A DNA stretch of 64,000 bases from Methylobacterium sp. B4 (GCF_003201865.1 NZ_QJJJ01000022.1:1-64000), one strand, 5' to 3'. Counted from the stretch's first letter, positions 10,205 through 19,288 are shown. The notes: generated from the letters alone by a model not told the origin. Program-made: numbers and translations.

Positions 10205-12325
10205 ATGTCGAGGAGGCGCTATGGCTTTCGGCGCTGGGCGCGGATCGGCGTGCTTGGTCTGGCGGTCTCGCCGGCCCAGGCCGAAGAGGTTTCCCTCGAA
10301 GAGATCAGCGTGACCGCCGACAAGCCGGCCCGGCGCAGCGGTGACGGCACGCCGCCCGGCATCCTGCCGGTCGTGGCCGACCGCTTCTCGACGGTGACCG
10401 TCGTCTCCGGAGCCGATTTGGCCCGGGCGCAGCCGACCTCTTTGGGCGAAGCGCTGTTCGACAAGCCCGGCCTCTCCGCCTCCACCTTTGCCCCCGGCTC
10501 CGCCTCCCGGCCGATCATCCGCGGCCTCGACAACCACCGCGTCCGCATCCTCGAGAACGGTACGGGCGTGCAGGACATGTCCGATCTCGGCGAGGATCAC
10601 GCCGTGCCGATCAACCCGCTGATCAACGACCGGATCGAGGTGATCCGCGGGCCGGCGGGTCTGCGCTACGGCTCCCAGGCCGTCGGCGGCGTGGTCTCGG
10701 TCGAGAACAATCGCATCCCGACGAGCATCCCCGTCGGCGGCGTCGCGAGTCGGGTGACGACCGGCTATTCGGCCGTCGACAACGGCCGCAACCTCGCCGC
10801 CACGGTCGATGCCGGCAGCGGCAACGTCGCCGTCCACGCGGACGCCTTCAAGAGCGCGGCGGACGATTACAACACGCCGCTCGGCATCCAGCGCAACTCC
10901 TTCAACGAATCGCAGGGCGGCGCCTTCGGCACGTCCTACCTGTTCGATCGTGGCTTCGTCGGGCTGTCCTTCAGCCACTTCGATTCCGTCTACGGCATTC
11001 CCGGCCTCGGTTCGGCCGCGCAGCGCACCCGCCTCGACCCGACGCAGGACAAGCTTCAGGCCCGGGGCGAGTATCGGCCGCTGGAGGGACCCATTGCGGC
11101 GATCCGCTTCTGGGCCGGCGGTTCGAACTACCGGCACAACGAGTTCGGGACCGGCCCGAACGGCGTCGAGGACATCGAGGCGGTCTTCAAGAATCGCGCG
11201 GTCGAGGGGCGGATCGAACTCGATCACGTCCCCGTCGCGACGGCGCTCGGCACCCTGACCGGCTCGTTCGGCTTCCAGGCCGACCGGCGCAAGCTCCGGA
11301 TCTCGGGGGCGGAGGGCGGCCTCCTGCGCCCGACCGACACGCGGGTGCAGGCCGCGTACCTGTTCGAGGAACTGGCGCTCGGCGGCGGGCTGCGCTTTCA
11401 GGCGGCGGGCCGCATCGAGGGCAACCGCGTCGCCGGCACCCAGGCCCTGTTCCCGTCGGACTTCTTGCCGAACGGTCCTGCCGACGAACCGGCCGAGTCC
11501 CGCCGCCTGCGCCGTTTCGCGCCGAAAAGTGCGAGCTTCGGCGCGCTTCAGGACCTGCCGCACGGTTTCGTCGCGAGCCTCACCGGCTCCTATGTCGAGC
11601 GTGCGCCGACCTCGCCGGAGCTGTTCTCGCGGGGGCCGCACGAGGCCTCCGCCACCTTCGAGATCGGCGACCCGAACCTGAAGCTGGAGCGGGCCCGCAC
11701 CGTCGAAGTCGGCCTGCGTCGGGCCGACGGCCCCTTCCGCCTCGACGCGACCGGCTACGTCACGCGCTACACCGGCTTCGTCTACAAGCGCCTGACCGGC
11801 TTCACCTGCGGCGACACCTTCGGCAACTGCGGGATCGGCGGCGGGGATCTGCGGCAGGTGGTCTATTCTCAGGCCAACACGACCTTCTTCGGCGCCGAGA
11901 TCGGCAGCCAGCTCGATCTCGTGCCCGTGGGCGACGGCTTTGCCGGTATCAGCGCTCAGTACGATTTCGTGCGGGCGCAGTTCGACGACGGCAGCTTCGT
12001 GCCGCGCATCCCGCCTCACCGCGTCGGCGGCGGCGTCTTCCTGCGTGCGGATGGCTGGTTCGCGCAGGTGAGCCTGCTGCACGCCTTCGCGCAGACGCAG
12101 ACCGCCGCGCTGGAGACATCGACGCCCGGCTACAACGACCTGAAGGCGGAGATCGCCTATAGCCGCCCGCTCGATCCGGCGGTCCACGGCCTGAGCGAGG
12201 TGACGTTGGGCCTGCGCGGCACCAACCTGCTCGACGACGTGATCCGCAACGCCGCCTCCTTCCGCAAGGACGAGGTGGTGCTGCCGGGCCGCAACGTGCG
12301 GCTGTTCCTGACCGCGCGGTTCTAG
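10205..12325 (+). CDS. TonB-dependent outer-membrane receptor (ZnuD-like)
   Basis: 706 residues. A signal peptide ends near PAQA (residue 26), followed by a TonB-box-like ISVTA segment. The plug domain is recognised by PIIRGLDNHRVRILENG and IEVIRGPAGLRYGSQAVGGVV. The 22-strand barrel ends in Phe (RLFLTARF). The plug sequence is most like the zinc/heme-type ZnuD receptors; no His-rich loop was spotted, so the substrate is uncertain. Energy comes from TonB-ExbBD across the periplasm. A strong GGAGG site precedes the ATG and a palindrome lies upstream. Its 3' end overlaps the convergent fdh4B-like gene by 4 bases. Confidence 0.88.
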   Translation: MSRRRYGFRRWARIGVLGLAVSPAQAEEVSLEEISVTADKPARRSGDGTPPGILPVVADRFSTVTVVSGADLARAQPTSLGEALFDKPGLSASTFAPGSASRPIIRGLDNHRVRILENGTGVQDMSDLGEDHAVPINPLINDRIEVIRGPAGLRYGSQAVGGVVSVENNRIPTSIPVGGVASRVTTGYSAVDNGRNLAATVDAGSGNVAVHADAFKSAADDYNTPLGIQRNSFNESQGGAFGTSYLFDRGFVGLSFSHFDSVYGIPGLGSAAQRTRLDPTQDKLQARGEYRPLEGPIAAIRFWAGGSNYRHNEFGTGPNGVEDIEAVFKNRAVEGRIELDHVPVATALGTLTGSFGFQADRRKLRISGAEGGLLRPTDTRVQAAYLFEELALGGGLRFQAAGRIEGNRVAGTQALFPSDFLPNGPADEPAESRRLRRFAPKSASFGALQDLPHGFVASLTGSYVERAPTSPELFSRGPHEASATFEIGDPNLKLERARTVEVGLRRADGPFRLDATGYVTRYTGFVYKRLTGFTCGDTFGNCGIGGGDLRQVVYSQANTTFFGAEIGSQLDLVPVGDGFAGISAQYDFVRAQFDDGSFVPRIPPHRVGGGVFLRADGWFAQVSLLHAFAQTQTAALETSTPGYNDLKAEIAYSRPLDPAVHGLSEVTLGLRGTNLLDDVIRNAASFRKDEVVLPGRNVRLFLTARF

Positions 12326-12624
12326 GCTGCCAGTGCAGTGAGCACGGCGCTCCCGGCCGGGCTCGCCGCGTAGCGGGTGCGCTGGGTGCGGCCGTCACGG
12401 GCGGTCACGGTCAGGAGGGTTTCCGCCGACAGGCCCTCGACCGCCCGCAGCACCAGGGCGTGCTCGACGCCGAAGATGCGGGCGAAGCTGCGGCTGTCCT
12501 CGGCGAGCCCGAGATGCAGACCGGCGAGGATGCCGGCCTCCAGAAGGCTCAATTCCGGCCGGAGCGCCGCGAGCGTGTCGGTCGCGGCCAGGAAGGTCTC
12601 GGCGTCGGCGGCAGGCGCGCTCAC
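12322..12624 (-). CDS. small protein paired with formate dehydrogenase 4 (Fdh4B-like)
   Basis: A 100-residue soluble protein with no domain I recognise (PELSLLEAGILAGLHLGLAEDSRSFARIFG in two parts is the helical core). GTG 12624 overlaps the TGA of the large formate dehydrogenase-like gene as GTGA, so the two are translationally coupled. Methylorubrum extorquens AM1 is known to have a fourth formate dehydrogenase made of a molybdenum subunit Fdh4A plus a small protein Fdh4B; gene order and size match that pair. The role of the small partner, perhaps in assembly, is inference. Confidence 0.75.
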   Translation of the reverse strand: MSAPAADAETFLAATDTLAALRPELSLLEAGILAGLHLGLAEDSRSFARIFGVEHALVLRAVEGLSAETLLTVTARDGRTQRTRYAASPAGSAVLTALAA

Positions 12625-14936
12625 GCGGCGTTCCCCACGGAGCCCGCGCGGGCGCGCACTTGGACCAGCACCGATTTCGAGGTCGGGGTGTCCGAGAACT
12701 CGCCGAAGGCCGAGAGCGGCACCAGCACGTTGAGTTCCGGATAGTAGCCGGCGAGCGAGCCGCGCGGCATGTCGAAGGGCACGAGGCGGAAATCCTCCGC
12801 CACCCGCTCGACGCCGTCATCGGCGTGGACGCAGACGAGATCGACCCGCTCGCCCGCCCGCGCCTTCAGCTCGGCGAGGTCGTCCGGGTTCGCGAACACC
12901 ACCCGACGCTCGCCGTAGACGCCGCGGTAGCGGTCGTCGAGGCCGTAGATCGTGGTGTTGTACTGGTCGTGGCTGCGGAAGGTCTGCAGCACGAAGGTGT
13001 CCGCTTGCGTGCTTGCGCGCTGGTGCTCGGTGGCGACCGGGAGCGGGCCGCTGGAGAAGCCCGCCCGGCCGGTCGCGGTCTCGAACACCCGCTCGGCGGC
13101 GAGGTTGCGCAGCATGAAGCCGCGCGGCCGGCGCACCCGGGCATTGAAGCCGGCAAAGCCCGGGATCGTCCGCTCGATCCGGTCGCGGATGCGGTCGTAA
13201 TCGTCGGCGAGCGCCGCCCAGTCGATCCGCTCCGAGCCGACGGTCGCCGCGGCCATGCCGGCGATGATGCCGATCTCCGAGCGCAGTTCCGGCGAGGCGG
13301 GCCGGTTGATGCCGCCCGAACCGTGGACCATGCTCATCGAATCCTCGACGGTCACGATCTGCACTTTGCCCCGACTGTTGCGGTCGATCTCGGTGCGCCC
13401 GAGGCAGGGCAGCAGGTAGGCGATCCGCCCCGGCACGAGGTGCGAGTGGTTGAGCTTGGTCGCGATGTGGACGGTGAGTTCGCAGCCGGCGAGGGCCTTC
13501 TCCACCAGCCGCGTGTCGGGGGTGGCGCGCACGAAGTTGCCGCCTAGGCCGATGAAAGCCTTGGCCGAGCCGTCGAGCATGGCGCCGATGGCACCGAGCA
13601 CGTTGTGGCCGTGCTTGCGCGGCGCGCCGAGCCCGAACTCGCGATCCAGCGCTTCGAGAAGCGCGACGGGCGGCTTCTCGTTGATGCCGACCGTGCGGTC
13701 GCCCTGGACGTTGGAGTGGCCGCGCACCGGGCACAAACCGGCGCCGGGCCGGCCGATATGGCCGCGCAGGAGCAGCAGGTTGGTGATCTCGCGGATGGTC
13801 GCGACGGAATGGCGGTGCTGGGTCACGCCCATCGCCCAGGTGGCGATGACCTTTTCGGCACCGAGATAGACCTCGGCCGCGGTCTCGATCTGCTCGCGGG
13901 TCAGGCCGGACTGGTCGAGGATCGCCTCCCACTCCGTCGCCTCGACCGCCGCGCGGTAATCGGCGAAGGCGCTGGTATGCGCGGCGATGAAGGCCTGGTC
14001 GAGGAGCGACGGCTTGCCCGCCTCAAGGGCCGCCGCCTCGCGGGCGAAGACGGCCTTGGCGATCCCGCGGAAGGCGGCCATGTCGCCGCCGGGCTTGGGC
14101 TGGTAGTAGTGGCTGGCGATCGGGCGGCTGGCGCCGCGCAGCATCTCGACGCTGTTCTGCGGGTCGGCGAAGCGCTCCAGCCCGCGCTCGCGCACTGGGT
14201 TGAGCACCACGACCCGCGCGCCGCGCTCGGCGGCCCGGCGCAGGTCGCCCAGCATGCGCGGATGGTTGGTGCCGGGGTTCTGGCCGACGACGAAGATCGC
14301 ATCCGCCTTCTCGAAATCCTCGAGCAGCACGGTGCCCTTGCCGATGCCGATGGCCTGGGTGAGGGCGATGCCGCTCGCCTCGTGGCACATGTTGGAGCAA
14401 TCGGGGAAATTATTGGTGCCGTAGGCCCGGGCGAAGAGCTGGTAGAGATAGGCCGCCTCGTTGGAGGCGCGGCCGGAGGTGTAGAACTCGGCCTGGTCGG
14501 GATGGTCGAGGCCGCGCAGGGTCGCGCCGATCTCGGCAAACGCCTCCTCCCAGGTCACGGCCCGGTAGCTGTCGCTGTCGGCGTCGTAGCGCATCGGATG
14601 GGTCAGGCGGCCCTGGCTTTCCAGGGCGTAATCCGTCCAGCCGCGCAACTCGGCGACGGTGTGCTTGGCAAAGAAGCGCGGCGGGGTGCGCTTGTCGGTC
14701 GCCTCCCAGGAGACCGCCTTCACGCCGTTCTCGCAGAACTCGAAGGAGGAGCCGTGAGCCGGATCGCCCCAGGCGCAGCCGGGGCAGTCGAAGCCGTCGG
14801 GCTGGTTCGCCGAGAGCAGGGCCCGCGCACCCGAGAGCGGCGCCCGGCTGCCCAGGAGGTGCTTGCCGCAGCTCTTCAGCGCGCCCCAGCCGCCCGCAGC
14901 GGAGGAGCGCTTGGTCAAGCCTTCCGATCGGTCCAT
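12621..14936 (-). CDS. fdh4A: formate dehydrogenase 4-like molybdopterin oxidoreductase (FdhF/YdeP family)
   Basis: 771 residues of the FdhF/YdeP type of molybdopterin oxidoreductases. A short N-terminal cysteine pair, Cys51 and Cys54 (FDCPGCAWGDP), replaces the full four-cysteine iron-sulfur motif of classic formate dehydrogenases. Cys180 and Cys184 lie in CSNMCHEAS; Cys184 is in the place of the molybdenum-ligating Cys/Sec of FdhF. Later motifs include WAMGVTQHRHSV and LCPVRGHSNVQGDRTVG. It would oxidise formate to CO2, important in methylotrophy. The start at ATG 14936 fits the family; a longer open frame upstream is unsupported. Two large inverted repeats precede it. Confidence 0.85.
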   Translation of the reverse strand: MDRSEGLTKRSSAAGGWGALKSCGKHLLGSRAPLSGARALLSANQPDGFDCPGCAWGDPAHGSSFEFCENGVKAVSWEATDKRTPPRFFAKHTVAELRGWTDYALESQGRLTHPMRYDADSDSYRAVTWEEAFAEIGATLRGLDHPDQAEFYTSGRASNEAAYLYQLFARAYGTNNFPDCSNMCHEASGIALTQAIGIGKGTVLLEDFEKADAIFVVGQNPGTNHPRMLGDLRRAAERGARVVVLNPVRERGLERFADPQNSVEMLRGASRPIASHYYQPKPGGDMAAFRGIAKAVFAREAAALEAGKPSLLDQAFIAAHTSAFADYRAAVEATEWEAILDQSGLTREQIETAAEVYLGAEKVIATWAMGVTQHRHSVATIREITNLLLLRGHIGRPGAGLCPVRGHSNVQGDRTVGINEKPPVALLEALDREFGLGAPRKHGHNVLGAIGAMLDGSAKAFIGLGGNFVRATPDTRLVEKALAGCELTVHIATKLNHSHLVPGRIAYLLPCLGRTEIDRNSRGKVQIVTVEDSMSMVHGSGGINRPASPELRSEIGIIAGMAAATVGSERIDWAALADDYDRIRDRIERTIPGFAGFNARVRRPRGFMLRNLAAERVFETATGRAGFSSGPLPVATEHQRASTQADTFVLQTFRSHDQYNTTIYGLDDRYRGVYGERRVVFANPDDLAELKARAGERVDLVCVHADDGVERVAEDFRLVPFDMPRGSLAGYYPELNVLVPLSAFGEFSDTPTSKSVLVQVRARAGSVGNAA

Positions 14937-15118
14937 CCGAGAGCCCGGCCTTCTTCGCGATGTAGGGATGTCGCCGACGATCCGCGCCCACCGCGTCGCC
15001 CCCGTGGCGGGTGAGCAGTGTCGGATTTTGTCTCCCGTAAATATCATCTCGCGGCTGCGAGTTGATGCGCGGTCGAAGGCGGGGGAGGCATTCGCAATAC
15101 GCAGGACAGCTCGGCTTA

Positions 15119-15145
15119 ATTCCAGAAGGGTCCCGTTTCTGGAAT
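15119..15145. promoter_or_regulatory. 27-bp inverted repeat upstream of fdh4A
   Basis: ATTCCAGAA, 9-base spacer GGGTCCCGT, then TTCTGGAAT: perfect 9-base arms. It is about 180 bases upstream of the fdh4A start, in the 308-base gap between pyrD and fdh4A. It has the size and symmetry of a dimeric regulator site. Confidence 0.55.
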
Positions 15146-15184
15146 GGCTCAAGCCTTGGCAGCACTATTCATGGGGGCCAAGCA

Positions 15185-15219
15185 GCCGGAATTTTGGTGC
15201 ATTGCATCAAATTTCCGGC
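15185..15219. repeat. 35-bp near-perfect palindrome between pyrD and fdh4A
   Basis: Left arm GCCGGAATTTTGGTGCA, centre T, right arm TGCATCAAATTTCCGGC: 15 of 17 positions pair. It lies 26 bases beyond the pyrD stop. Neither strand has a T tract after it, so it is not a standard terminator. It could be an operator, an mRNA 3' end stabiliser or a dispersed palindromic element. The rest of this gap (14937-15244) holds only the other inverted repeat. Confidence 0.6.
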
Positions 15220-15244
15220 GCTGGACGCAGAGTGCCGTTTCGGT

Positions 15245-16321
15245 TCAGGCACCCCGCGCGATCGCCGCCGCGTCCCGTCCGACGATGGCGGCGAGACCGG
15301 TCGATCCCTCCACCTTCAGCCGTTGAAGCAGGCCGCGCTTGATCGTGCCGACGAGGCCCGGTCCTTCGTAGACGAGGGCGGAGTAGAGCTGGACGAGGCG
15401 CGCGCCGGCTCGGATCTTCGTCCAGGCCGCCTCCGCCGAGTCGATGCCGCCGACGCCGACCAAGGGAATGCGGTCGCCGACCCGCAGGAAGGTCTCGGCC
15501 AGCAGCCGCGTCGAGGGGCCGAACAACGGCCGGCCGGACAGGCCCCCGGTCTCGCGGGCGAGAGTGGCTTCGGCCAGCGTCGCGGGACGGGCGACGGTGG
15601 TATTCGAGACCACGAGGCCCTGGATGCCGCGGCGCAGAGCCGTGGCGGTCATGGCGTCGAGTCCCTCCAGCGCGATGTCGGGGGCGATCTTGAGCAGCAC
15701 CGCGGCGCGTGACCCGCTCTCGTCGCGGGCGGCGACGACGCGGGCCAGGAGGTCGTCGAGAAAGGCCTCCCCCTGGAGGTCGCGCAGGCCCGGCGTGTTG
15801 GGCGAGGAGACGTTGACGGTGATGAAGGCCACGTGCGGCGCGAGCCGCGCCGTGCAGGCGACGTAATCGGCAAGCCGGTCCTGCGATTCCTTGTTGGCGC
15901 CGATGTTGACGCCGACGATGCCCTCGCGGCCCGCGCGCGCCCTCAGGCGGTCGCCCACGGCGTCGAGCCCCTCGCTGTTGAGGCCGAAGCGGTTGATGAC
16001 CGCCCGGTCGCGCGTCAGCCGGAACACCCGCGGGCGCGGATTGCCGGGCTGCGGCTGCGGCACCACGCCCCCGACTTCCACGAAGCCGAAGCCGAGGCCG
16101 AGGAGCGCGTCCGCGACCCGTGCCCCCTTGTCGAAGCCGGCGGCGAGGCCGACCGGGTTGGGGAAACGATGCCCGAACGCCTCGACGGCCAGCGCCGGAT
16201 CGTCGGCCTCGGGCCGGCGCGGCGGCAACAGGGAGAGGCCGCGGATCGTCAGATCGTGCGCCGTCTCGGCATCGAGCCCGTGCAACAGCGGCCGGGCGAG
16301 GGGGAAGAGGGCTTCGATCAT
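15245..16321 (-). CDS. pyrD: dihydroorotate dehydrogenase (quinone), class 2
   Basis: 358 residues. It oxidises dihydroorotate to orotate in pyrimidine synthesis, passing electrons via FMN to ubiquinone at the inner membrane. The class 2 N-terminal helical extension ([19 protein letters not shown]) is present. Visible are [37 protein letters not shown] and the catalytic loop [16 protein letters not shown] with the class 2 catalytic serine, and the phosphate-binding GVGGI near residue 300. Its ATG overlaps the TGA of the upstream DUF952 gene (ATGA), so the two are translated together. Confidence 0.95.
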   Translation of the reverse strand: MIEALFPLARPLLHGLDAETAHDLTIRGLSLLPPRRPEADDPALAVEAFGHRFPNPVGLAAGFDKGARVADALLGLGFGFVEVGGVVPQPQPGNPRPRVFRLTRDRAVINRFGLNSEGLDAVGDRLRARAGREGIVGVNIGANKESQDRLADYVACTARLAPHVAFITVNVSSPNTPGLRDLQGEAFLDDLLARVVAARDESGSRAAVLLKIAPDIALEGLDAMTATALRRGIQGLVVSNTTVARPATLAEATLARETGGLSGRPLFGPSTRLLAETFLRVGDRIPLVGVGGIDSAEAAWTKIRAGARLVQLYSALVYEGPGLVGTIKRGLLQRLKVEGSTGLAAIVGRDAAAIARGA

Positions 16322-16668
16322 GCCTGGGGTATCCCTTCCGGGAAGACGTGGCGCCCATCCGCCCCGAGCGGCAGGTCGCTCACCGAGCGCACGGCGCGCA
16401 AGGGCAGATCGCCGTAGAGATGGGGGAACAGCGCTCCGCCCCGCGAGGGCTCGAAGCGCAGGGCGTCCCCGAGGGCCTCCACCTCCACCGCGACGAGCAG
16501 CAGGTCGTCCTGCCCGGCGAAGTGGCGCGCGGCGGTCTCGGCCGCCTGTTCGGCGGTCGAGAAATGGATGAAGCCGTCGGCGCGGTCGACCGGGGCGCCG
16601 GTGAAGCGGCCGAGGCGTTCCGCCTCCTGCCAGAGGCTTCGCGGGCAGATCTTGTAGACGAGGGCCAT
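16318..16668 (-). CDS. DUF952 family protein
   Basis: A 116-residue cytoplasmic protein of the DUF952 family: [13 protein letters not shown] at the start, then [20 protein letters not shown] and [13 protein letters not shown], the family's conserved blocks. The biochemical function is unknown; the fold resembles glutathione S-transferase-linked and ADP-ribosyl-type small enzymes only loosely. An AGGGAGA site precedes ATG 16668. It overlaps pyrD by 4 bases, an arrangement that suggests co-expression but not necessarily a shared pathway. Confidence 0.85.
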   Translation of the reverse strand: MALVYKICPRSLWQEAERLGRFTGAPVDRADGFIHFSTAEQAAETAARHFAGQDDLLLVAVEVEALGDALRFEPSRGGALFPHLYGDLPLRAVRSVSDLPLGADGRHVFPEGIPQA

Positions 16669-16844
16669 TCGGTCTCCCTTGCAGTCTCTCCGGGGCAGCT
16701 GCGCGAGCGATAGGGCGCGGTCGCCTGCGCAGCAACCATTCGCGTGCGGCAGGAAATTTGCCGGGCGATGCCTTCACCCGGGAGCGCCCGGATGCGACAT
16801 TGCCCGCCCGGGACGCTTCCGTTTGCGTTCGAGTCGAGCGGGTT

Positions 16845-16862
16845 CTAGTTTCCTATCACTAG
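16845..16862. promoter_or_regulatory. inverted repeat upstream of the S24 regulator
   Basis: CTAGT-TTCCTATC-ACTAG: perfect 5-base arms, 42 bases upstream of the regulator's preferred start. It is a candidate autoregulatory operator. It also argues against the upstream ATG at 16868, since little room would remain for a ribosome site. Confidence 0.4.
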
Positions 16863-16903
16863 GCCGTATGTCTCAACGGCAGACGCGCCGGGCCGAGGCC
16901 GCC

Positions 16904-17542
16904 ATGCTGTCGCACGAGCAGATCTGGACTGCCATCGACCGATTGGCCGAACGTTACGGCTACTCCGCCTCGGGGCTGGCCCGCCGCGCGGGCCTCGATG
17001 CCACGAGCTTCAACCGCTCGAAGCGCGTCGGGCCCGACGGGCGCAAGCGCTGGCCCTCCACGGAGTCGATCTCGAAGGTCCTCGCCGCGACGGGAGCCAG
17101 CCTCGACGACTTCCTGCGCCTGGTCGATTCGCGCGAGGGGCCGGCGCGCGCGGCGGCGACGGTGCCGCTGATCGGCCTGACCCAGGCCGGATCGGGACGC
17201 TTCTTCACCGACGAGGGCATGCCCACCGGCGGCCCGGGCTGGGAGGAGATCGAGTTTCCCGATCTCGGCGAGGAGCGCGCCTTCGCCCTGGAGGTGCAGG
17301 GCGATTCGATGATGCCGCTCTACCGCGACGGCGACGTGCTGATCGTCGCGCCGGCCGCCAGCATCCGCAAGGGCGACCGCATCGTCGCCCGGCTCAACAG
17401 CGGCGAGGTGCTGGCCAAGGAATTGCGCCGCCGCACCGCACGTACGGTCGAGCTTGCCTCGCTCAACCCGGAGCACGAGGACCGCACGGTGCCGCTGGCC
17501 GAGGTCGCTTGGATGGCCCGGGTGATGTGGGTGCGCCAGTAG
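16904..17542 (+). CDS. HTH transcriptional regulator with S24 (LexA-type) peptidase domain
   Basis: 212 residues. The N-terminal helix-turn-helix (SASGLARRAGLDATSFNRSKR) has the phage-repressor form. The C-terminal S24 domain shows the catalytic serine in VQGDSMMPLYRDGDVL and the lysine in GEVLAKELRRR. An Ala-Gly pair (LTQAGSGRF) between the domains could be the self-cleavage site. Such regulators are cleaved when RecA filaments form, but this conserved alphaproteobacterial type is chromosomal, with no prophage nearby. ATG 16904 has a GAGG site; ATG 16868 would add 12 residues. It is not LexA itself: LexA has a winged-helix N terminus. Confidence 0.85.
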   Translation: MLSHEQIWTAIDRLAERYGYSASGLARRAGLDATSFNRSKRVGPDGRKRWPSTESISKVLAATGASLDDFLRLVDSREGPARAAATVPLIGLTQAGSGRFFTDEGMPTGGPGWEEIEFPDLGEERAFALEVQGDSMMPLYRDGDVLIVAPAASIRKGDRIVARLNSGEVLAKELRRRTARTVELASLNPEHEDRTVPLAEVAWMARVMWVRQ

Positions 17543-17546
17543 CGCC

Positions 17547-17876
17547 TCAGAGGCCCGTCAGCAGGTGGGCCATGTCGAGGGCGACGTGGCCCGAGAGCAG
17601 GCTCCAGCCGCAGGCGATCATCGTGGCGATCATCACGAAGGGGATCGGCCGCCGCTCCAGGCGCCGCCCCCGCAGGGTGTTGCGCAGGATGATGAAAGGC
17701 GCGCCGAAGGCCAGCACCGGCAGGGCGGCGATGGCCGAGACGCCGCCGGCCTCCAGGAGCCGGAAGCTCGCGCGCCGGTTGGTGGCGTATTCGAAGGCGC
17801 TCGCCAGCAGCCCCGACAGCGCGAGACCGATAATGAGCGCCTGGATCGATTCGAGGGAAGACGGGCTCACGGTCAT
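17547..17876 (-). CDS. small inner-membrane protein, unknown function
   Basis: 109 residues with three predicted membrane helices: ALIIGLALSGLLASAFEYAT, GGVSAIAALPVLAFGAPFII and a third around VMIATMIACGWSLLSGH. A basic loop RNTLRGRRLERR separates the second and third. It is convergent with the S24 regulator, 4 bases apart. It fits a conserved alphaproteobacterial membrane protein family, but I cannot name the family with certainty. ATG 17876. Confidence 0.75.
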   Translation of the reverse strand: MTVSPSSLESIQALIIGLALSGLLASAFEYATNRRASFRLLEAGGVSAIAALPVLAFGAPFIILRNTLRGRRLERRPIPFVMIATMIACGWSLLSGHVALDMAHLLTGL

Positions 17877-17963
17877 GACGCGCTCGGCACTCCTTTTCAG
17901 GATATGACGCGCAGTCTGACCGATCGTTTACGGCTTGTTAAGAAAGACGTTTCGTTAACGCTA

Positions 17964-17998
17964 ACGCCGCCCACAGGCATGCGGGGCCGGGGCGGCGT
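17964..17998 (-). terminator. hairpin downstream of DUF3126 gene
   Basis: Arms ACGCCGCCC and GGGCGGCGT (perfect, 9 bp) enclose a 17-base loop, 10 bases past the DUF3126 stop. There is no clear T tract, so this is weak as a terminator. Confidence 0.35.
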
Positions 17999-18007
17999 GC
18001 GCGGGAC

Positions 18008-18223
18008 TTAGGCGTCTTCTTCGAGGTCGATGTCGAGGATCGCCATGCGGAAGGTGAAGGAATCGTCGCCGTCCTCCTTGTCGTCGGCGAGCACGCCGAT
18101 CGACTCGTCACCGATGAAGACCTCGGCGGAATCACCCGTCTTCATCGCCACGACGCGGATGTTGGCGTTGGCGAACTTGCGGCGCAGGTAATCCTGCAGC
18201 TTGGCGACTTCAGTCTTGGTCAC
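18008..18223 (-). CDS. DUF3126 family protein
   Basis: A 71-residue cytoplasmic protein matching the alphaproteobacterial DUF3126 pattern: KTEVAKLQDYLRRKFANANI, VVAMKTGDSAEVFIGDESIGVL, then an acidic stretch and FTFRMAILDIDLEEDA. Function unknown. GTG 18223 was chosen because it gives the family N terminus and has AAAGG at good spacing; an upstream in-frame TTG would add residues absent from the family. Confidence 0.85.
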   Translation of the reverse strand: MTKTEVAKLQDYLRRKFANANIRVVAMKTGDSAEVFIGDESIGVLADDKEDGDDSFTFRMAILDIDLEEDA

Positions 18224-18401
18224 GCCGTCAACCTTTTTGCGAGGCGCCGCGTGCCGGGACAAGCGGTTCCGGCAGCAGCGTAGGTGGGGCTTCGGATGGT
18301 GCCGGGCGGCTTGCCACGTCGGGGCAGGGCAGGCAAGCGGCCCGTCCCCTCACGCCCATCCCATTTCCTGACCATTTCCGGGCCGAGGCGCCGGATCCGT
18401 G

Positions 18402-18426
18402 CGGGGAAAGCGGTCCTCGGGACCGC
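18402..18426 (-). terminator. terminator of cysE
   Basis: Read on the minus strand: GCGGTCC-CGA-GGACCGC followed by TTTCCCC. A perfect 7-bp stem that starts within 2 bases of the cysE stop. Confidence 0.65.
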
Positions 18427-18427
18427 C

Positions 18428-19288
18428 TCAGATTCCCCCGGCGATGTCGACGAACTCGCTCATCGCCACGAGCTGGTCCATCGAGCGGGCGGGCTCGGCG
18501 CAGCCGGCGGCGCCGACGACGCGGGCCGGCACGCCGACGACGGTGGTGTGGGGCGGCACCGGCCGCAGCACCACGGAACCCGCCGCGACCCGGGCGCAGG
18601 CCCCGACCTCGATGTTGCCGAGGATCTTGGCGCCCGCGCCGATCATCACGCCGCGGCGGATCTTCGGATGGCGGTCGCCGCCGTGCTTGCCCGTGCCGCC
18701 GAGGGTCACCGCGTGCAGGATGGAGACGTCATCCTCGATCACCGCGGTCGAGCCCACCACGACGCCGGTGGCGTGATCGAAGAACACGCCGCGCCCGATC
18801 CGGGCTGCGGGATGGATATCGGTCTGGAACACCTCCGAGGACCGGCTCTGGAGATAGAGCGCGAGGTCGCGCCGGCCCTGGCCCCAGTACCAGTGGGCGA
18901 GCCGGTGGGCTTGGATCGCGTGGAAGCCCTTGAAGTAGAGCAGCGGCTCCAGCGCCCGGGTCGTCGCGGGGTCGCGGTCCATCACCGCGAGGATGTCGGC
19001 ACGCATGCTCTGGCCGATGGAGGCGTCGTCCTGAAGCGCCTCGTGGAAGCCGTGGGCGACGAGTTCCGTCGACAGGGAGGGGTGACCCAGCCGGGTCGCG
19101 ACCCGGTGGGCGACCGCCGCCTCCAGGGTCGGATGGTTGAGGATGGTGGCGACGAAGAAGGAGGCGAGTTGCGGCTCGTCGCGTACCACCGCTTCCGCCT
19201 CGTTGCGCACGCGCGTCCAGAGCGGATCGACGACGCCGGCGATCGCCTCGCGCCCGGAGGCCGGGCTGAGCGCAGGACTGGCGGACAT
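18428..19288 (-). CDS. cysE: serine O-acetyltransferase
   Basis: 286 residues. It acetylates L-serine with acetyl-CoA to make O-acetylserine, the first committed step of cysteine synthesis. The N-terminal helical domain (about 1-150) is followed by the left-handed beta-helix hexapeptide repeats: DIHPAARIGRGVFFDHATGVVVGSTA in two parts, with the catalytic His in DHATG, then GTGKHGGDRHPKIRRGVMIGAGAKILG. The C-terminal tail ends in Ile (DIAGGI), as needed for binding the cysteine synthase CysK. ATG 19288 has an ideal GGAGGA site. It is monocistronic. Confidence 0.95.
   Translation of the reverse strand: MSASPALSPASGREAIAGVVDPLWTRVRNEAEAVVRDEPQLASFFVATILNHPTLEAAVAHRVATRLGHPSLSTELVAHGFHEALQDDASIGQSMRADILAVMDRDPATTRALEPLLYFKGFHAIQAHRLAHWYWGQGRRDLALYLQSRSSEVFQTDIHPAARIGRGVFFDHATGVVVGSTAVIEDDVSILHAVTLGGTGKHGGDRHPKIRRGVMIGAGAKILGNIEVGACARVAAGSVVLRPVPPHTTVVGVPARVVGAAGCAEPARSMDQLVAMSEFVDIAGGI

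Noticed and set aside
16904-17542. Identification of the S24 regulator as LexA
   Set aside because: The N terminus is a phage-repressor-type HTH, not the LexA winged helix, and no LexA-type cleavage context was seen beyond the Ala-Gly pair.
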